This document shows, piece after piece, positions 1 to 10,025 of a DNA stretch of 64,000 nucleotides. The translations under genes were made by a program, and so were the position numbers. Below the pieces are notes generated by a model. That model had not been told where the DNA came from. It saw only the letters and a program-made list of their open reading frames with translations, and searched no databases. This DNA comes from Saprospiraceae bacterium (lineage in GTDB: Bacteria; Bacteroidota; Bacteroidia; Chitinophagales; Saprospiraceae): assembly GCA_013001975.1 (NCBI GenBank), contig JABDKX010000162.1, positions 1 through 64,000 on the forward strand, read 5' to 3'. The first letter of the stretch is position 1, and every line of letters starts with the position of its first letter.

Positions 1-167
1 AGTGCTTCGTATTTTTGAACCAATTCTTGGACACGATTTTCTCCAAAGATCAATTGACCTTGATTATATAAGTTTAAGATATCTGAAGTGGGTTTGGTTT
101 TAGATACCGCAACCAATTTTACATCTTTTTCAGAAAGCTCAGATTTTAATTGACTAAAGTTACTCAA
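1..167 (-). CDS. YggS/PROSC-family PLP-binding protein, N-terminal part (runs off the window start)
   Basis: Reverse-strand translation (L/M)[55 protein letters not shown] has the YggS signatures VAVSKTKP and FGENRVQE. No in-frame ATG follows the upstream stop, so TTG at 167 is the likely start. Confidence 0.8.
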   Translation of the reverse strand, partial: [55 protein letters not shown]

Positions 168-188
168 AGGTATTTTTAATATTTAACC

Positions 189-836
189 CTAAAACAGACC
201 AAAAAGTTTTGCATCTATTTGTTCAATGATGTTTCCAAAATCTTCTTTACTCTGTTTAAAATCAGTATTGTCAGCATCGATGATTAAAAGATTTCCTTCA
301 GAATAATTATCTATCCAATTGTTATATTTTTCATTCAATCTTTTCAAGTAGTCCAAACTTATAGATCCTTCATAATCTCTTCCTCTTTTTTGAATATGTT
401 CGACTAATTTAGGAATGCTGGCTTTGAGGTAGATCAATAAATCTGGTGGTTCAACTTGTGAAGTCATAACATCAAACAAGGTAGAATAATTATCAAAATC
501 ACGTTTTGACATTAATCCCATTTCATGAAGGTTTGGCGCAAATATATTTGCATCTTCATAGATCGTACGATCTTGAATCACAACTTTATCTCCGTTGCGA
601 ATATCTAATAATTGTTGGAAACGCGAATTTAAAAAATAGACCTGAAGATTGAATGACCAACGTTGCATATCTTCATAAAAATCACTTAGGTAAGGATTGG
701 TATTTGCATCTTCATATTCGACCTCCCATTTATAATGCTTGCCCAGCATCTCTGATAGTGTGGTTTTCCCTGCTCCAATATTTCCGGAGACAGCAATATG
801 CTTTAACTTCCTCGATGTTGCTCCAAGTTCTGCCAT
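189..836 (-). CDS. deoxynucleoside kinase family protein
   Basis: P-loop GNIGAGKTT, QDRTIYEDANIF motif and the overall dNK/dGK-dCK layout. Confidence 0.9.
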   Translation of the reverse strand: MAELGATSRKLKHIAVSGNIGAGKTTLSEMLGKHYKWEVEYEDANTNPYLSDFYEDMQRWSFNLQVYFLNSRFQQLLDIRNGDKVVIQDRTIYEDANIFAPNLHEMGLMSKRDFDNYSTLFDVMTSQVEPPDLLIYLKASIPKLVEHIQKRGRDYEGSISLDYLKRLNEKYNNWIDNYSEGNLLIIDADNTDFKQSKEDFGNIIEQIDAKLFGLF

Positions 837-1026
837 ATGTAATTTCCTCTAAGTTGGTTTCGTTGCCGAAATTAGTCATTTAGACGGAGATAGATATCTG
901 AACATCTAAATAATTATTGAGATTTTTTAAAAATTCTTAATCTTAATCAAATACAAAAGATAAATTTGAACATTAAACTGTATTCTACTATTATTTTTAA
1001 TAAAAAAACATAAAAGTTGCGAATTC

Positions 1027-1317
1027 ATGAATATTGATGATGAATTAATTTTAAGGTTAGAGAATCTGTCGATGCTAAATCTGACAGAAGAGGAAAGACA
1101 ACAAATTAAAGTTGATTTATCTAAGATGATAGATATGGTCAGTACCTTATCTAAAATCGATACAGAAAATGTCACTCCTCTAAAACATGTTAATAATCAT
1201 GAACAAGTTTTGAGGGAAGATATCGTCGATAATATGTTACCAAATGAAAAAGTATTTTTGAATTCAGCAGATAATATTAATCGTTATTTTACAGTTCCTA
1301 AAGTAATAAAACAATAA
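1027..1317 (+). CDS. gatC: Asp-tRNA(Asn)/Glu-tRNA(Gln) amidotransferase subunit GatC
   Basis: 96 aa; [44 protein letters not shown]...LREDIV is typical GatC. Confidence 0.92.
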   Translation: MNIDDELILRLENLSMLNLTEEERQQIKVDLSKMIDMVSTLSKIDTENVTPLKHVNNHEQVLREDIVDNMLPNEKVFLNSADNINRYFTVPKVIKQ

Positions 1318-1319
1318 GA

Positions 1320-2054
1320 ATGAACAACAAAGTTATTTCTATCCATGACATGAAAAAAATATATATCATGGGTGTTGAAAAAGTCTTCGCCCTGAACGGT
1401 GTCAGCATTGATATAAATACAAATGAGTATGTAGCGCTAATGGGTCCATCAGGGTCAGGAAAATCCACATTGATGAATTTACTTGGGTTATTAGATACGC
1501 CAACATCAGGAACATATTTATTTAATGACAACTTGGTTAGTAGTATGTCTGATTCTGAACTGGCAAATCTCAGAAATAAAGAAATTGGTTTTGTTTTTCA
1601 AACTTTCAATTTACTGCCAAGATTAACAGCGTTAGAGAATGTAGCTTTACCCTTGGTATATTCAGGAATTGGTAAAAAGAGACGATTAGAAAAAGCATTC
1701 GAAGTATTAGATAGCGTTGGACTTGGAGATCGTGTTGACCATAAACCAAATGAATTATCAGGAGGTCAAAGACAACGCGTTGCCATAGCCCGTGCGCTTG
1801 TAAATGATCCAAGTATAATTTTAGCCGATGAGCCTACAGGAAATTTAGATACCAAAACTTCGATTGAAATTATGGCCATCTTTGAAGAAATTCAAAAAAA
1901 AGGAAATACTGTTATTCTTGTCACACATGAACCAGATATAGCAGAACATGCACACCGCATTATCAGACTCAGAGATGGCTTATTAGAGTCAGATGAAAAA
2001 AATGAAAATATTATAATGGCCAGCGATCCTGAACACCACTATAATCAGAATTAA
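1320..2054 (+). CDS. ABC transporter ATP-binding protein, LolD/MacB type
   Basis: Walker [10 protein letters not shown], signature [15 protein letters not shown], Walker [12 protein letters not shown]. Confidence 0.92.
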   Translation: MNNKVISIHDMKKIYIMGVEKVFALNGVSIDINTNEYVALMGPSGSGKSTLMNLLGLLDTPTSGTYLFNDNLVSSMSDSELANLRNKEIGFVFQTFNLLPRLTALENVALPLVYSGIGKKRRLEKAFEVLDSVGLGDRVDHKPNELSGGQRQRVAIARALVNDPSIILADEPTGNLDTKTSIEIMAIFEEIQKKGNTVILVTHEPDIAEHAHRIIRLRDGLLESDEKNENIIMASDPEHHYNQN

Positions 2055-2061
2055 TGCTTAT

Positions 2062-2604
2062 ATGAAGGTTTATACTAAAACAGGAGACAAAGGAATGACA
2101 GCGCTTTTTGGCGGAAAAAGAGTAGCTAAGGACAATCTTCAAATTGAAGCTTATGGGACAGTTGATGAATTAAATGCCTTTCTAGGGTCACTTATCAGTT
2201 ATATTGATGAAGTTGAAATCTTAAAAGAATTAAAACCAATTCAATCAACCTTATTTGATATAGGGGCTCACTTAGCTTCCGACGGAAAAGCGACTGACTA
2301 TCTTCCAGAAATAAAAGAGGATTTAATTCAAAAACTTGAAGCAAGCATGGATAATATGACCAAATCTTTACCTGAACTAAAAAACTTCATTATGCCAGGT
2401 GGAAATCAAAGAATCTCTGCAGCACATATATGTAGGACAGTCTGTAGGAGAACAGAGAGAAGAGTCGTTGCTTTGCAGCAAGAATTGCCAATTCCACAAA
2501 TAATTATAGTCTATCTCAACCGCCTATCAGATTACTTTTTCGTGCTTTCAAGGTATTTATGTGTCCTAGATAATATCGATGAGGTTAAATGGAATCCAAA
2601 ATAA
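2062..2604 (+). CDS. cob(I)alamin adenosyltransferase, PduO type
   Basis: MKVYTKTGDKGMTALFGGKRVAKD...EAYGTVDELNAFLG and the C-terminal CRTVCRRTERRVVAL motif. Confidence 0.93.
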   Translation: MKVYTKTGDKGMTALFGGKRVAKDNLQIEAYGTVDELNAFLGSLISYIDEVEILKELKPIQSTLFDIGAHLASDGKATDYLPEIKEDLIQKLEASMDNMTKSLPELKNFIMPGGNQRISAAHICRTVCRRTERRVVALQQELPIPQIIIVYLNRLSDYFFVLSRYLCVLDNIDEVKWNPK

Positions 2605-2632
2605 AGTTATTTTTGGCTTGTTAATCTAACTT

Positions 2633-4264
2633 ATGGAAGCCAACAGCAATAATTACAAGTTGAATATCAAGGATTTACCAAAATTTTTGGTGGTTATAAC
2701 GGCTGTAACTATAATTTGTCTCTTATTTCCAAGACACGACAACACCATTAAGTTTGATTATGCCATGGGAACTAATTGGCAATATGATGATTTATATGCA
2801 GATCAAGACTTTTCTGCAATTATCAAAAACCCAGTAAGTTTCGGAAGCGATTCGTTGATAGATTCTAACGTCAGATACACCAGCGGCCATCTGATTTTAT
2901 ATAAAGGTCAATACATAAGTGATTCTATAAAACAGACATTAGATCAGTATTTAGAATTAAAGAGAAATAAAAGCTTCCTAAGTTTTTCAAACAGTATCTT
3001 TTATTTCATAGGTTATTTTATTCTAACCGCTTTGATATTAGGTGCGCTTATATTTTACGCACTGAAGTTTTTTGAAAAAGATTTCAATAGTGTAAAAGGC
3101 ATTAGTTTCTTAGTTTTCTGGCCTGTCATATTTAGTATCATAGCTTATTTTATTTCTCATTCAAGTAACTTGAGTCCTTACTTAATTCCTTTTTGTATCA
3201 CTCCAATTGTTATTCTTAATTTTTACCATGGAAAATTGGCTTTAATCATTCATATCGTTGTTGTAATGATCGTCAGTTTTATAAGCAGCCTAGGTTATGA
3301 ATTTACTGTACTTCAAATTTTAGCAGGTATTGTTACAGTTCTTATTGTAAATGAGACCAGGTATTGGAATAAGTTTTTCATTTCAATAGCTGTAATATTA
3401 GGAACATACTTACTTGGCCATTTGGGACTTGCTTTAATAAATTCAGGTTCATTAATATCTGATGAATACTCTATTTTTGGGTGGCTAACTATTAATGCAT
3501 TGTTATTATTACTGGCTTATCCTTTTATACCATTAGTAGAAAAAATATTTGGCTTCACTTCTAATATTTCTTTAGCAGAATTAGCAGATATGAACAAACC
3601 GTTATTAAAACAACTTTCAATAAAAGCACCCGGAACCTTACAACACTCTATGCAGGTTGCCAACTTAAGTGAATCAGCTGCGGAAAGTATTGGAGCAAAC
3701 AGTTTGCTTGTAAAAACGGCTGCATTGTATCACGACATTGGCAAAATGACAAATGCGCAATATTTTATTGAAAATGCTGGGGGTGCAAATTTACATGAAA
3801 ACATCAGTAACTTCGAAAGTGCTAAAATAATCATTGATCATGTAAATGATGGTGTAACAATGGCTAAAAAGGCTAAATTACCACAAGTAATAATTGACTT
3901 TATTACGACGCATCATGGAACGACTAGGGTAGAGTATTTTTATAGAAATCAAAAATCGATGGAACCTGGTAGAGAATTTGATGAATCTCTTTTTGTTTAT
4001 CCTGGACCAAAACCTAAAAGTAAAGAACAAACTATTCTGATGTTAGCTGATTCAATTGAAGCTGCATGTAAAAGTTTGAAAAGTCCTACTGGCTTTGATT
4101 TAGATGAAAGAATTGATTCTATAGTAAAACAAAAATTGGCTAAAAACCAATTCACTGATTCAGAACTCACATTTAATGAATTAGAAAAATGTGTAAATGT
4201 TTTCAAGTCGATGCTGAGAAGTATTCATCATGTGAGAATTGAATATCCTACAGAAGAAGAATAA
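2633..4264 (+). CDS. 7TM-HD (PgpH-like) HDIG domain membrane phosphohydrolase
   Basis: N-terminal TM, short extracytoplasmic segment, multi-TM region, then APGTLQHSMQVANL...ALYHDIGKM...TTHHGT HD motifs. Confidence 0.9.
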   Translation: MEANSNNYKLNIKDLPKFLVVITAVTIICLLFPRHDNTIKFDYAMGTNWQYDDLYADQDFSAIIKNPVSFGSDSLIDSNVRYTSGHLILYKGQYISDSIKQTLDQYLELKRNKSFLSFSNSIFYFIGYFILTALILGALIFYALKFFEKDFNSVKGISFLVFWPVIFSIIAYFISHSSNLSPYLIPFCITPIVILNFYHGKLALIIHIVVVMIVSFISSLGYEFTVLQILAGIVTVLIVNETRYWNKFFISIAVILGTYLLGHLGLALINSGSLISDEYSIFGWLTINALLLLLAYPFIPLVEKIFGFTSNISLAELADMNKPLLKQLSIKAPGTLQHSMQVANLSESAAESIGANSLLVKTAALYHDIGKMTNAQYFIENAGGANLHENISNFESAKIIIDHVNDGVTMAKKAKLPQVIIDFITTHHGTTRVEYFYRNQKSMEPGREFDESLFVYPGPKPKSKEQTILMLADSIEAACKSLKSPTGFDLDERIDSIVKQKLAKNQFTDSELTFNELEKCVNVFKSMLRSIHHVRIEYPTEEE

Positions 4265-4266
4265 CG

Positions 4267-4821
4267 TTAAGCTTCTACACTTTCCGGAACATTCCTAAAG
4301 ACACCTTCTATAGATACTACAAATATTGATGTAAATAAAAAGTTACTCAATAATGTTTTACTAAAAAATGGAACGCCAGCTCCTAAACAAGTGAGTAAGC
4401 CTCCAAAATTTTTCGGGTACAAACCAGAACCTAGCCAAGCTCCGAAATTTGTTATTAAGAAAAACATGACAGAAGCAAATAGTCCTCCACCGATAATTTT
4501 GGCCGTCATTGATTTTTTAGAAAGATAAAATCCCAATAAGACAGTCAACCCCATTGCTAAATAAGTATAAGTCATGAAATCAGCCCAAACAATAAACCCA
4601 GTTTCATCAAAAAATACCTTATTAATCGTATTATTCAGAACCAAATCACTGATAAATAAGGAAACTAATGGAATAGCAAATGCCAAATATTTTGAACCAA
4701 TATACAAACCACCAACTAAAGCCATAGCACCGATGGGTGTAAAGTTATGCGGATGAGGGATCAATCTAAAAATAGCACCTAAACAAATGAGGATTCCTGC
4801 TAAAGCTACTCTCTTATTCAT
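4267..4821 (-). CDS. DUF6580-family putative transport/membrane protein
   Basis: RLIPHPHNFTPIGAMALVGGLYIGSKYLAFAIPL N-terminus typical of this family; multiple TM segments. Confidence 0.75.
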   Translation of the reverse strand: MNKRVALAGILICLGAIFRLIPHPHNFTPIGAMALVGGLYIGSKYLAFAIPLVSLFISDLVLNNTINKVFFDETGFIVWADFMTYTYLAMGLTVLLGFYLSKKSMTAKIIGGGLFASVMFFLITNFGAWLGSGLYPKNFGGLLTCLGAGVPFFSKTLLSNFLFTSIFVVSIEGVFRNVPESVEA

Positions 4822-5012
4822 ATTAACGTCTTATCTAACAAAGATGATAAAAATAATCTAATATTCAAGACACCAAAATAGCCTTAAAAGCATGAAAAAA
4901 CTGCTTCATCAGCGAATATGGTGGCTGGATACGATTAATAATTTTATAAATAAGCTATTAATACATAATTAAAGGGCGGAATTTTTAAATTTGGGCTTAA
5001 TATCAAACAAAT

Positions 5013-6182
5013 ATGTTTTTTAGAAAAGCGTTCAATGGCTATAATCATTGGTGGAGATACATTTTGGTGTTAGTAGCTGTTTTTTTTGGTTATGGTGTAG
5101 GTCAAATCCCTTTGACATTAGCTATTAATAGGTCTTTTCATGCTGATGATAGCCTGACTAATAAAGCTTTAGAAAGTTTTACAGAAAATCCGAACTTTGA
5201 ATTATTTGGTATCAACAGCAACATGGGGTTTGCTTTACTTCTCATGTTGTTTGTAGGCGCATTTACAGCCTTTTTCTTCATTTTTAAGCCAATACACCAA
5301 AGAGAGTTTAAAACACTTATTACGCCTTCTTCAAGGATAAAATGGGATAAGATTCTTTTTGGGTTCTTCCTTTGGCTTGGTTTAGCCATGTTAATGGAAC
5401 TGATCGCCTATTTTTTGTATCAAGGTCAATATACAATTCAATTCAAACTAAATACTTTTATCCCTTTGTTACTGCTTTCTATTTTGTTGTTACCTGTGCA
5501 AACAAGTTTGGAAGAATTGGTATTCAGAGGATATCTGCTTCAAGGTGTAGGAACTAAAAAATTAAAAGAACTATTAGCACTTATAATTGCAATTTTAGCA
5601 ACTATTGGACTTACACCAATATTAAAAGACGCTTTTACTTCAGTAATCAATGATCCTGAAAGCTTCTCCATAACTGGAATGCTTGCGTTGGTCTGTGCTA
5701 TCATCCTAATCTTCTTAATTTACAATTTAGTCACATTATTAATCAGAAAAACACCGCTTAATGATAATGCATTTTTAAATTCTAACTTTAAAGTTGTGCC
5801 TTTAATCATTACTTCAATCCTATTTGGGATGATGCATATGTCAAACCCAGAGATTGCTGAATTCGGAACAGGTATCATGCAAGTGTATTATATCTCTGCC
5901 GGACTAGCGCTAGGTATAATGACAATTATGGATGATGGACTCGAACTTGCATTAGGTGTACATGCTGCAACTAATTTTGTAGGCGCTGTTTTCGTTGGTT
6001 ACGACGGAGCCGCAATTCAGACTGATTCAATTTTAAAAACTTCTGATTTGAATCCAAGTCTTATGGCCTATGGGTTTATAGCCATTTCTATAATTTTCCT
6101 ACTCATTGTAAAACAAAAATACAAGTGGGAATCGTTTAATAAGTTGTTTGCAAAAATTGACCAATCCCAAAATGTAGTCTAA
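5013..6182 (+). CDS. CPBP family intramembrane metalloprotease
   Basis: EELVFRGYLLQG, FGMMHM and HAATNF motifs in a polytopic protein. Confidence 0.9.
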   Translation: MFFRKAFNGYNHWWRYILVLVAVFFGYGVGQIPLTLAINRSFHADDSLTNKALESFTENPNFELFGINSNMGFALLLMLFVGAFTAFFFIFKPIHQREFKTLITPSSRIKWDKILFGFFLWLGLAMLMELIAYFLYQGQYTIQFKLNTFIPLLLLSILLLPVQTSLEELVFRGYLLQGVGTKKLKELLALIIAILATIGLTPILKDAFTSVINDPESFSITGMLALVCAIILIFLIYNLVTLLIRKTPLNDNAFLNSNFKVVPLIITSILFGMMHMSNPEIAEFGTGIMQVYYISAGLALGIMTIMDDGLELALGVHAATNFVGAVFVGYDGAAIQTDSILKTSDLNPSLMAYGFIAISIIFLLIVKQKYKWESFNKLFAKIDQSQNVV

Positions 6183-6209
6183 CTTTTTTTTGAATTTAAA
6201 TGCTATCTG

Positions 6210-8060
6210 ATGAAATTCATTTTTACATCTATATTTTTTATACTTTTTTTAACTACAAACCTTGATGGACAACGTTGGCAACAACGCGCTGAATATGATA
6301 TGGAGATTGATTTCGACGTCAACACCAATCAATTTGAAGGAAAACAAAAAATAAAGTATTTCAATAACTCTCCTGATACACTTTACAACGTCTTCTATCA
6401 TTTATACTTTAATGCTTTTCAGCCTGGAAGTATGATGGATGTGAGGTCTAGAACAATCCCTGATCCAGATAGGAGGGTAGCAGATCGAATTTTAAATCTG
6501 CAACCAGATGAAATTGGATATCATAAAATAAATTCTCTCAAACAAGACGGAGAAAACACAAAATTTGAAGTTGTAGGAACAATTCTAGAAGTTAAACTTC
6601 ACAAGCCAATTCTTCCTGGCAAGACTACCAAATTGGAAATGACTTTTGAATCACAAGTACCTTTACAAGTCAGAAGAAGTGGAAGGGATAACAGAGAAGG
6701 GATCAGACTTTCAATGTCTCAATGGTATCCAAAATTGTCAGAATACGATTACCAAGGATGGCATGCTAACCCATATATTGGAAGAGAATTCCACGGCGTT
6801 TGGGGTGACTTTAATGTTAAAATTAAAATTGATAGAACATATACTGTTGCAGCATCTGGAAAGGTGAAAAACCCATCAAAAATGGGACATGGTTATTCAG
6901 ATAAGGACACTAAAAAGAAAAAATTCTTAGGCAAGAAAAAATTAACCTGGGAATTTTTAGCAGAAGATGTTCATGATTTTGTTTGGGCAGCAGATCCCGA
7001 TTATACACATGCCATTAAAACAACTGACCAAGGCACTGAGTTACATTACTTCTATCAAGAAAATGAGCGTACAAAAGAAAATTGGGAACAGTTACACAGA
7101 GCTATGAATGCGGCTGAGAAATTTATGAACAGCAAGTATGGTGTTTATCCGTATCCTGTTTATTCTTTCATTCAAGGTGGAGATGGTGGCATGGAATATC
7201 CAATGGCAACACTTATAACCGGAGAAAGAAGTTACCCAAGTTTGGTTGGTGTAAGTATTCATGAATGGATGCACAGCTGGTACCAAATGGTCTTAGGAAC
7301 TAATGAAAGTTTGTACGCTTGGATGGATGAAGGATTCACCAGTTATGCTTCTGCAGAAGTTATGAATCATCTCAGAGAATTGGGAATTTTACCGGGTGAC
7401 GCTGTAGAAAATCCTCATGCAAATACATTATCTGGTTTTGCACGATTTTCTCAATCTGGATTAGAAGAACCTTTGTCAACGCATGCTGATCATTTTCAAA
7501 CCAATCAAGCATATGGTGTGGCAGCTTATACAAAAGGCAGTGTTTTCTTAAAACAGTTGAGCTACATTATTGGTGAAGATGCGTTTCAAAAAGGAATGCT
7601 GAGATATTTTGATGAATGGAAATTCAGACACCCTAATCCAAATGATTTTATCAGAGTCATGGAAAAAACTTCGGGATTAGAATTAGATTGGTACAGAGAA
7701 TATTGGGTTAATACAACGCATCAAATAGATTATGCTGTAGAATCTGTAAATGAAGGCGAAGGGGGTAAAAGTCAAATTGTTTTGAAGAAATTAGGTTATA
7801 TGCCAATGCCTGTTGATTTGGTTGTTGAACTTAATGATGGCAGAGAATTCTATTATACTATTCCTTTAAGAATAATGAGAGGTGAAAAATCTGATAAAAG
7901 TTTTGTTTCTAAAACATTAAAAGACTGGCCTTGGACTAACAGCACTTACATCATCGAAGATTTGCATGATGCTACTGATATAAAAATGATTAAAATTGAT
8001 CCACAACTTAGGACTGCTGATATCGATTCTAAAAATAATGTCTGGCCAAGACCAGAATAA
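6210..8060 (+). CDS. M1 family metallopeptidase, secreted
   Basis: Signal peptide; GGMEYPMATL and zinc-binding HEWMHSWYQ...MDEGFTSY. Confidence 0.92.
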   Translation: MKFIFTSIFFILFLTTNLDGQRWQQRAEYDMEIDFDVNTNQFEGKQKIKYFNNSPDTLYNVFYHLYFNAFQPGSMMDVRSRTIPDPDRRVADRILNLQPDEIGYHKINSLKQDGENTKFEVVGTILEVKLHKPILPGKTTKLEMTFESQVPLQVRRSGRDNREGIRLSMSQWYPKLSEYDYQGWHANPYIGREFHGVWGDFNVKIKIDRTYTVAASGKVKNPSKMGHGYSDKDTKKKKFLGKKKLTWEFLAEDVHDFVWAADPDYTHAIKTTDQGTELHYFYQENERTKENWEQLHRAMNAAEKFMNSKYGVYPYPVYSFIQGGDGGMEYPMATLITGERSYPSLVGVSIHEWMHSWYQMVLGTNESLYAWMDEGFTSYASAEVMNHLRELGILPGDAVENPHANTLSGFARFSQSGLEEPLSTHADHFQTNQAYGVAAYTKGSVFLKQLSYIIGEDAFQKGMLRYFDEWKFRHPNPNDFIRVMEKTSGLELDWYREYWVNTTHQIDYAVESVNEGEGGKSQIVLKKLGYMPMPVDLVVELNDGREFYYTIPLRIMRGEKSDKSFVSKTLKDWPWTNSTYIIEDLHDATDIKMIKIDPQLRTADIDSKNNVWPRPE

Positions 8061-8061
8061 A

Positions 8062-8097
8062 AAAAAGGGTTAACCAATAATTTGGTTAACCCTTTTT
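8062..8097. terminator. bidirectional intrinsic terminator
   Basis: Perfect 16-bp inverted repeat aaaaagggttaaccaa/ttggttaaccctttt(t) with a 4-nt loop, between convergent genes; T-tract in both directions. Confidence 0.9.
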
Positions 8098-8114
8098 CAT
8101 TTATTTTAACTCGC

Positions 8115-9779
8115 TTACGCTTTAGAGTTTCCTTTTTTAATCTTTTTCTTTCCTTTGGTTTGCTTTGCTAAATTGACTGCTTTTTCCACATTTACAACAC
8201 CACCAGAAACACTTAATGTACTGAATGGTACTTTGTCAGTTTGACTTCCTGGAACATAAACTTCAACCATTTGTTTTGTCACAGATTGCATCAAAATATT
8301 TTTAACTTGAACAGCAGTCAAGGTTGGAAAATATGATCTCAAAACAGCAGCTACACCTGCAACGACTGGTGCCGCCATACTTGTACCTTGTAATGGTTCA
8401 TATTCATCATTTGGTACAGTAGAATAGATTTCCATTCCTGGTGCAAATAAATCAACATTTGCTTGTCCGTAGTTCGAAAATGGAGCAGCTAACTTTTCTC
8501 CGTTTTCATAACTGAGCGCGCCAACTTCAAGCCAGTTTTTGTATTGCTTTGTCTTTCCTTTAAAAAATAAAAAGCCTTTTCCTTTATACGTATCGTTTGG
8601 AAAATTATCAGTCGTATCGTTATTCTGACTTGAGTTACCAGCAGCATGCACAAGTAATACATCATTTTTCTCTGCATACTTTATGGCCTCTTCAACAACT
8701 TTCTCATTCCAAGAATATCCTTTACCAAAAGACATATTGATTATTGAGGCACCGTTATCAACAGCATATCGAATAGCATTAGCCACATCTTTATCTCTTT
8801 CATCTCCATTAGGCACTGTTCTCACAGACATAATTCTTACATTATCAGCAACACCATCCATTCCTATTTCATTACCTCTTACTGCACCGATAATTCCAGC
8901 TACGTGAGTACCGTGTCTTGCATCTGGTCCTTCTACATCATTGTTACCATAATATTTTTCATAAGGATCATCATAGTTATCACCTATAACATCCCTTGAA
9001 TCAAAATCAGGATTGTAAGCATACTTTACTTGATCTGTATAATAATCTTTTGCTCCAGACATTTGTTCTTTTACACCATCAATTATTTCATCTATATTAT
9101 CAATTTCATTACCTCTCGCTATTTGATCTAAAAGTATGTTTTTACCTACAGCTAAGGCAGCATCATCACCTGCATCAACTCCCTGTAAAACTTCTAATGT
9201 AATCGTTGTATCACCAACCAATTCTTTAACTGCAGACAATCCAGTAATATATCTGTCTTCAGCTGCTTTAATGTTATTTAAACTTGATTCTGCTGAATTG
9301 TACTTACTTTCTACTTCTTTTTTGTACTTTAAAAACAATTCATACTCTTCTTTATCCTTTTTAGACAGTTTTGCAACATCCGCATTTTCATATTTGTATT
9401 TTAATTTTCCATACAATCTTGTGACTTCATAAGTATCGGCATCTACATTTCCATTGGGTCCTCCAATAAAATTCCATCCGTATACATCATCCACATATCC
9501 ATTATTATCATCATCAACATTATTATCTGGAATTTCATCTACATTAATCCAAATATTATCTGCAAGGTCTTCATGCTCAACATCGACTCCAGAATCAATT
9601 ACTGCAACAACAACAGTAGATGATGCTCTACCTTTTAAAAGATCAGAATATAAGCTTTGAGCACTAATCCCAATTGAAGAATTCTCATCAGCAGCTTGAA
9701 GTTGCCATCCAATTTCTTGAGCTTCAATGTTGAAAAATGAAGCTATAAATAGCATAATGAGGATTGACTTTATTTTCAT
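8115..9779 (-). CDS. S8 subtilisin-like serine peptidase with a large Asp-His insertion
   Basis: Signal peptide; VAVIDSGVDVEHEDL (Asp), HGTHVAGI (His), GTSMAAPVVAGVAA (Ser). Confidence 0.93.
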   Translation of the reverse strand: MKIKSILIMLFIASFFNIEAQEIGWQLQAADENSSIGISAQSLYSDLLKGRASSTVVVAVIDSGVDVEHEDLADNIWINVDEIPDNNVDDDNNGYVDDVYGWNFIGGPNGNVDADTYEVTRLYGKLKYKYENADVAKLSKKDKEEYELFLKYKKEVESKYNSAESSLNNIKAAEDRYITGLSAVKELVGDTTITLEVLQGVDAGDDAALAVGKNILLDQIARGNEIDNIDEIIDGVKEQMSGAKDYYTDQVKYAYNPDFDSRDVIGDNYDDPYEKYYGNNDVEGPDARHGTHVAGIIGAVRGNEIGMDGVADNVRIMSVRTVPNGDERDKDVANAIRYAVDNGASIINMSFGKGYSWNEKVVEEAIKYAEKNDVLLVHAAGNSSQNNDTTDNFPNDTYKGKGFLFFKGKTKQYKNWLEVGALSYENGEKLAAPFSNYGQANVDLFAPGMEIYSTVPNDEYEPLQGTSMAAPVVAGVAAVLRSYFPTLTAVQVKNILMQSVTKQMVEVYVPGSQTDKVPFSTLSVSGGVVNVEKAVNLAKQTKGKKKIKKGNSKA

Positions 9780-10025
9780 TCTTATTTTTATTTAGTGAAA
9801 AATTTAAAACGATTGCGAATATAATGTGATTTTGAGATAAATGATACGTTCTATTTGACTCATATATCTCTTTTTGAAGCATTCTAGTCGAATTACCAGT
9901 CATTTTAGAGGAATATGACCAAATTCTAACTTGATTTTAACATTTTCGATGACTTAAATTGATTGAGTCAATACTTAATGATAATGATTTATGTTTCTTT
10001 GTTACGCTAAAGTGAAAAGATTTTA

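Noticed and set aside
653-883. 76-aa plus-strand ORF antisense to the deoxynucleoside kinase
   Set aside because: No recognisable domain, and the opposite strand is a well-supported gene. Similar short antisense ORFs (for example 1606-1812, 8996-9202, 16247-16525, 61224-61517) were rejected for the same reason.
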